From Candidatus Latescibacterota bacterium (lineage in GTDB: Bacteria; Latescibacterota; MVCY01; DTYK01): 5,774 nt of DNA. Shown in pieces: positions 4,590 through 5,774 of the stretch (position 1 is its first letter; each line of letters opens with the position of its first letter). A program made the position numbers and the translations under genes. The notes beneath the pieces are model-generated. The model did not search any database. It had not been told where the DNA came from and worked only from the letters and a program-made list of their open reading frames with translations. Where the stretch lies: positions 1 through 5,774 of the forward strand of contig DTYK01000194.1 in assembly GCA_012961925.1 (NCBI GenBank). Reading direction: 5' to 3'.

Positions 4590-5663
4590 TCACGCTGTCT
4601 TAAGATGATCCAGGCCGATCTCCTGTATTACGGCTTCGATATCAGCGTCAACCTTCACAGGTTCTTTTGAAATAGCCATTGCCCTGTCCGGATCTTTTAG
4701 CCCATGCCCGGTCAGGACGCAGACGGCCGTATCTCCCTTTTTGAAGGTTCCTCTCCTGGATAGTTTGATCAATCCTGCCATCGAGGCAGCCGATGCCGGT
4801 TCGCAGAAGATCCCCTCCAGTCGTGCTACCATCTTATATGCTTCAAGGATCTCATCATCCCCCACCATATCTATCAGGCCACCGGATTCATCGCGCGCTG
4901 CCTCGGCTTGTTTCCAGCTTGCCGGATTACCGATCCTGATAGCCGTCGCTATGGTTTCGGGTTTCTCAACCCGACGTCCAAGGACGATGGGTGCAGAGCC
5001 TGCCGCTTGAAACCCGAGCATTCTGGGGAGGCAATCGATCTTCCCATCTGCATGGTACTCTTTATACCCCTTCCAATAGGCCGTGATATTCCCAGCGTTG
5101 CCGACAGGAAGGATGTGATAATCAGGTGATCTGCCGAGTTGATCGCATATCTCAAAAGCTGCAGTCTTTTGACCTTCGATACGATCGGGATTAAGCGAGT
5201 TTACGAGTGTAATAGGGTAATTAGAAGTGATCTCCCGGACAAGGGTCAAGGCCTCGTCGAAATTTCCTCTTATAGCTATTACCTTTGCTCCCTGAATCAT
5301 AGCCTGGGCGAGCTTCCCAAGAGCGATCGATCCTTCAGGGATCAGGACCACCGACATCACCCCAGCCCTTGCTGCGTAAGCAGCAGCCGAAGCAGCCGTA
5401 TTTCCTGTTGAGGCACAAATTATTGCCTTGGCTCCAGCCTCGGCCGCCTTAGAAACGGCTACCGTCATCCCCCGATCCTTGAAAGAACCCGTGGGATTCA
5501 GCCCTTCAAACTTTAAAAAAAGTTTAATATCAATCCCTAATTGAGAAGTCAGATTGCGTGCTGGAATCAGTGGTGTATTGCCTTCAAGAAGAGTTATGAC
5601 AGGCGTCTTCTCCGTAACAGGGAGATAGTTCCGGTATCTCTCAATCACCCCTTTCCAAGCCAT
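4590..5663 (-). CDS. thrC: Threonine synthase
   Basis: PLP-dependent conversion of O-phospho-L-homoserine and water to L-threonine and phosphate. With the chosen start it has 357 residues, fitting the short, compact ThrC class and not the long E. coli/yeast class. EGNTPLIPARNL (27-38) is the N-terminal signature. The PLP Schiff-base lysine is K62 in GSFKDRG (59-65). CASTGNTAASAAA (83-95) and the phosphate-cup motif VGNAGN (187-192) follow, then LTGHGLKDPD (317-326). The reading frame stays open 18 codons further, to a TTG at 5715-5717. I chose ATG 5661-5663 because it has GAGGAG 6 nt upstream and matches the family beginning (MAWKGVIERYRNYLPVTEKTP). The extra stretch is a charged, low-complexity leader with no such site. 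It is the first complete gene of the cluster. Confidence 0.97.
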   Translation of the reverse strand: MAWKGVIERYRNYLPVTEKTPVITLLEGNTPLIPARNLTSQLGIDIKLFLKFEGLNPTGSFKDRGMTVAVSKAAEAGAKAIICASTGNTAASAAAYAARAGVMSVVLIPEGSIALGKLAQAMIQGAKVIAIRGNFDEALTLVREITSNYPITLVNSLNPDRIEGQKTAAFEICDQLGRSPDYHILPVGNAGNITAYWKGYKEYHADGKIDCLPRMLGFQAAGSAPIVLGRRVEKPETIATAIRIGNPASWKQAEAARDESGGLIDMVGDDEILEAYKMVARLEGIFCEPASAASMAGLIKLSRRGTFKKGDTAVCVLTGHGLKDPDRAMAISKEPVKVDADIEAVIQEIGLDHLKTA

Positions 5664-5774
5664 CTTGGTCTCCTCGGCTGGACGTGGTTCCTCTCTTCTT
5701 TTTCTTTGCTTATCCAAAGCAGGCTCTCTTTACAAGAAGGCTTGAGCACAGAAATACTCCCCCACTCCTCCCAA
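5664..5774 (-). other. Upstream flank of thrC, no gene assigned
   Basis: This 111-nt edge contains the thrC ribosome binding site (GAGGAG, 6 nt before the ATG). On the minus strand it also contains a purine-rich run ahead of that site. One minus-strand frame is open from the window edge to a TAA at 5730-5732 (14 codons, LGGVGEYFCAQAFL). It could be the tail of an upstream gene; homoserine dehydrogenase would fit the pathway, but the residues do not let me identify it. I see no convincing promoter here, so the operon probably begins outside the window. Confidence 0.4.

Noticed and set aside
5664..5717. An 18-codon N-terminal extension of threonine synthase from a TTG at 5715-5717
   Set aside because: The ATG at 5661-5663 has GAGGAG at ideal spacing and begins at the family's usual N-terminus; the extension is only charged residues with no ribosome binding site.

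Overview
The window is an ordinary stretch of bacterial chromosome in which every gene I can support lies on the minus strand. It reads from right to left as thrC, an ApgM-family gene (probable homoserine kinase), lysC, asd, then an HU-family DNA-binding protein gene (hup) and a tRNA-Glu gene. The spacing is bacterial: Shine-Dalgarno sites precede most genes, one ATGA stop/start overlap occurs, sigma70-like promoters precede the tRNA and hup, and a clean intrinsic terminator follows hup. The phylum cannot be fixed from this sequence. An ApgM-type protein inside a threonine cluster together with a monofunctional lysC is known from several anaerobic or deep-branching bacterial groups (Desulfobacterota, Planctomycetota, Chloroflexota and others). 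That is only a hint.

Right half (about 1048-5663): an aspartate-to-threonine/lysine operon. LysC phosphorylates aspartate and Asd reduces aspartyl phosphate to aspartate semialdehyde. Homoserine dehydrogenase is not in the window. The ApgM-like protein most plausibly phosphorylates homoserine, and ThrC converts O-phosphohomoserine to threonine. thrC and the apgM-like gene are 34 nt apart, the apgM-like gene and lysC overlap by 4 nt, and lysC and asd are 89 nt apart with a possible hairpin near the asd start. lysC has a strong internal ribosome binding site in front of an in-frame ATG, placed where alpha2beta2 aspartate kinases begin their separate beta subunit.

Middle (740-1047): a 308-nt AT-rich gap between asd and hup. 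It holds weak hairpins just after asd, a long A/T tract next to a TTGACA box, -10 candidates, and a roughly 190-nt hup leader. The leader contains a hairpin with AGGAGG in its loop, followed by a three-codon mini-ORF.

Left part (1-445): hup is followed by a strong, symmetrical terminator at 380-414. About 240 nt with no recognisable gene follow. This stretch contains a 14-nt exact direct repeat, a 10-bp inverted repeat and an 8-bp perfect hairpin. Next come an extended -10 promoter and tRNA-Glu(UUC). No mobile-element gene, CRISPR array or defence system is visible. The points most worth follow-up are the non-classical homoserine kinase candidate, the internal lysC start, the hup leader and the repeat-bearing spacer.
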